Positions 4,276 to 5,925 of a DNA stretch of 5,925 nt are shown in pieces (position 1 is the first letter of the stretch; each line of letters begins with the position of its first letter). The notes below the pieces were generated by a model. The model ran no database searches, had not been told where the DNA came from, and was given only the letters and a program-made list of their open reading frames with translations. This DNA is from a bacterium. GTDB lineage: Bacteria > SZUA-182. A program made the translations under genes and the position numbers. The stretch is taken from the NCBI GenBank assembly GCA_003230635.1, contig QIFF01000134.1, forward strand, positions 1 through 5,925. The letters are read 5' to 3'.

Positions 4276-5693
4276 GCCAACCCCTCAAGAAACCGCTGGG
4301 CCTGATCCATGGTAGGTTTATAGCCGCAACCGGCGCGCTCTTTGGCGAGTTCGGCTTCCTTGCGGGCTAAGGTTTTATCCCCGCCATCCAGGGCCAACTG
4401 CGCCAGGAAGAGATGAATATCCGCTTGTTTTAGGCGATACTCACAGCGGTCAGCGATTTTGAGGGCCTCCTGGGCCAATGTAGTTGCTTGATTTATCAAG
4501 CTATCTGTAGTTGCCTGATTTATCAGGCTATCTTTCGCCAATTGTTGCTCTGATTTACCTGCCGACGGCTGCCCCATGAATGGGGCAACTACCTGCCCCC
4601 GCCGCACCCGGGCCAGCTCCAGCAAAATATCAGCCTCCAAGTTTATCAGATTGATTTTACGACAGCGGCTAAGGGCCTGGTGGATATGTTTTTCGGCCTG
4701 GGGTAAATCCCCAAGCCCCCGATACGCGGCCCCCAATAACCACTCAGCGCAAATAATGTCAAGCTCATAATGCTCCACATCTGCCAGTCTGCGCGCCTCC
4801 TGGGCACACTTCAGGGCCTGGGCAAAATCCCCCTGCAAGAGGGCCGCCAGACTGTGGAAAAACCAGTTAATGCCTATACCTTGGGTAAATTTTTCCTGTT
4901 CAAACACTTCCAGCGCAGTCTTTAATTCCCCCTCTGCCCCCGGCCAATTTCCCTTATACGCCAGCAACCTCCCCAACTCGTTATGTCCCGTTGCTTCCCT
5001 CAATTTATCACCAATTTCCTGGTAAATTTGAATGCTGCGCTGCAGGTTGGCCTGGGCATCTCCCAACTCACCCAGGGCCATCCGGTCTTGCGCCAGGTTA
5101 TTCAGGCCTCCAGCCACGTTTTTCTGGCTTCCCTCCTCCTCTTGCAACCTGCTTTGAAGCTCAAACAATGGCACAGAGCGCCGGGGCTGGCCGGAGCAAT
5201 GGTAGCTGATAGCCAGTTCATTCAGTGTCCAGGCCTGGGCGGATTTACTTTCTAAGCGGGACAGCTTATCTTCACCATCGGGAAAGAGGCCCAGCAGGAG
5301 TTCAATACTTAGTTGATAAGCCCCAAAGGTATAGTAAAGTGGTTCAGCTAACCTTTCATAAAGCAGATGCATGGCCTTATCATAATCCCCGGCGCGCAGG
5401 GTGTGGTGGTAGAGTTCAATCAGCGGGGTCAGGTCATCCACTTTTTCTGGTTTTTCCGGTACGGGTATTTTAGCAAAGTATTCTGCCAGTTGAGTATGGG
5501 TAGCAGGTTTGTCTTTAAGCTGCACATAGCAGTATTCACGAACACTGGGATGCAGGTCGTATTTTTGTTTGTCACGCAAAAGTAATCCACGGTCTGTTAA
5601 GTCGGAGAGCATATCATAAAATATATCTTCGTCTTGAGTGGGTTTGAAAATAGATATAACCTCATAGTCCATTGCTGCACGAAAGGCGGCCAA
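4272..5693 (-). CDS. TPR-repeat protein, C-terminal half of an NB-ARC/STAND-like ATPase; probably 5'-truncated
   Basis: The longest frame with a start codon begins at TTG (5693) and encodes 473 residues; an ATG follows at residue 8, but neither has a convincing SD. Residues about 20-62 look like the winged-helix segment after an NB-ARC ATPase (LTDRGLLLRD...YDLHPSVREYC). TPR-like helical pairs follow at about 90-120, 153-185, 193-226, 233-266, 273-306, 313-346 and 352-450, with Trp/Leu/Gly/Ala/Tyr positions in register. The ending IADRCEYRLKQADIHLFLAQLAL...YKPTMDQAQRFLEGL is typical of the C-terminus of bacterial NB-ARC-TPR proteins. No Walker A or B motif is present, since the NTPase half is missing. 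Residues 368-405 are encoded by a cluster of palindromic repeats inserted in frame. Family-like sequence continues upstream of the TTG to an in-frame stop at 5838-5840. This is probably a decaying gene; a shortened TPR-only scaffold is the alternative. Confidence 0.75.
   Translation of the reverse strand: MAAFRAAMDYEVISIFKPTQDEDIFYDMLSDLTDRGLLLRDKQKYDLHPSVREYCYVQLKDKPATHTQLAEYFAKIPVPEKPEKVDDLTPLIELYHHTLRAGDYDKAMHLLYERLAEPLYYTFGAYQLSIELLLGLFPDGEDKLSRLESKSAQAWTLNELAISYHCSGQPRRSVPLFELQSRLQEEEGSQKNVAGGLNNLAQDRMALGELGDAQANLQRSIQIYQEIGDKLREATGHNELGRLLAYKGNWPGAEGELKTALEVFEQEKFTQGIGINWFFHSLAALLQGDFAQALKCAQEARRLADVEHYELDIICAEWLLGAAYRGLGDLPQAEKHIHQALSRCRKINLINLEADILLELARVRRGQVVAPFMGQPSAGKSEQQLAKDSLINQATTDSLINQATTLAQEALKIADRCEYRLKQADIHLFLAQLALDGGDKTLARKEAELAKERAGCGYKPTMDQAQRFLEGLA
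4479..4532. repeat. Two tandem 27-bp repeats encoding DSLINQATT twice
   Basis: Units 4479-4505 and 4506-4532 are identical except at two positions. Each has GTAGTT followed by a perfect palindrome with 7-bp arms: GCTTGAT/ATCAAGC (4486-4492/4495-4501) and GCCTGAT/ATCAGGC (4513-4519/4522-4528). The two differences are the paired bases of the same stem position, a T-A to C-G compensatory change. On the - strand each unit is exactly nine codons, so the TPR frame is kept. Confidence 0.9.
4480..4592. repeat. REP-like cluster inserted in frame inside the TPR gene
   Basis: The cluster is bounded by GTAGTTGC (4480-4487) and its inverse GCAACTAC (4585-4592). It contains the two tandem GTAG-hairpin units above and, on the - strand, a third unit: GTAG (4592-4589) followed by an 8-bp stem TGCCCCAT/ATGGGGCA (4570-4577/4580-4587). 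It encodes residues 368-405 of the TPR protein (starting VVAPFMGQPSAGK), a stretch unlike TPR sequence that interrupts the link between LARVRRGQ and LAQEALKIADRC. The insert therefore adds about 38 codons without breaking the frame. Confidence 0.75.
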
Positions 5694-5837
5694 CTTACTT
5701 ATGAAAATTTGCTGTTCGTTTGATAGCCCCTGATAGGCTATTTCGAATACATTGTGTGATTGTCCTTTAACTACTAATTTGTCGATTATTTTGGCTGGAT
5801 TGGATTGTGCTTTTCCCCGTTTTAATATAAAACCACA
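5694..5837 (-). pseudogene. Upstream remnant of the NB-ARC-TPR gene, in frame but without a start codon
   Basis: Reading from the in-frame TAG at the complement of 5838-5840, 48 codons run without interruption into the TTG at 5693. They contain no ATG, GTG or TTG. The translation includes IIDKLVVKGQSHNVFEIAYQ and GLSNEQQIFISKLAAFRAAM, which resembles the 'Y..Ls.eeq.lF..LavF' helix between the NTPase and winged-helix parts of NB-ARC proteins. The family sequence thus extends past any usable start and is then cut by a stop, as expected if the ATPase half has been lost by deletion, stop mutation or frameshift. Confidence 0.65.
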
Positions 5838-5925
5838 CTACTGTCCAACTGTTCAGAACAGATATTGTTATAACTAACTGAGTTTAAATAAGTTGCTAGC
5901 CAAAATGACTGTTATCGACTTCAAA
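5838..5925. other. AT-rich terminal stretch without a recognised feature
   Basis: All three - strand frames carry stop codons here, and none continues the NB-ARC-like sequence recognisably. I see no repeat, RNA gene or clear promoter. Confidence 0.5.

Noticed and set aside
4479..4592. Possible CRISPR-like array
   Set aside because: There are only two adjacent 27-bp copies with no spacers, and they are part of an open reading frame.

Overview
The window looks like chromosomal DNA of an anaerobic bacterium, probably a Clostridia/Peptococcaceae-type Firmicute, but the lineage is inference only. The evidence is a pyruvate:ferredoxin oxidoreductase alpha/beta pair of the separate-subunit type, strong purine-rich Shine-Dalgarno sequences, and abundant small palindromic repeats.

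Left half (about 1-3600, all + strand): the 3' end of a B12-binding-type radical SAM gene (open at the left edge), then porA, porB, a putative 49-residue one-helix membrane peptide and a 131-residue protein with three membrane helices. The spacing and shared strand suggest one transcription unit. PorA and PorB carry the expected TPP and [4Fe-4S] cluster residues and would form the catalytic core that oxidises pyruvate to acetyl-CoA and CO2 (or the reverse). No gamma or ferredoxin-like delta subunit is visible here. The two membrane proteins have no family I recognise; their position after porB is the only hint about their role.

Right half (about 3601-5925, all - strand): a compact DEDDy-type 3'-5' exonuclease whose stop codon lies one base from that of the three-helix membrane gene (convergent genes), and upstream of it a TPR-repeat protein that is the C-terminal half of an NB-ARC/STAND-like signalling ATPase. 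The TPR frame keeps family-like sequence upstream of its first possible start codon and then meets an in-frame stop, so it is probably a decayed or 5'-truncated gene. The last 88 bases hold no recognisable feature.

The most striking aspect is the density of small palindromic elements. A 131-bp inverted-repeat element sits between porA and porB. A second, unrelated stem-loop sits between porB and the next small gene, separating a good Shine-Dalgarno from the likely start. Two clusters of units, each a GTAG tetranucleotide followed by a short perfect or near-perfect hairpin, lie at the 3' end of the TPR gene and inside it. GTAG plus hairpin is the architecture of REP sequences mobilised by RAYT (TnpA-REP) transposases. 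One cluster is translated in frame as about 38 extra residues between TPR helices, and the other supplies the TPR gene's stop codon.
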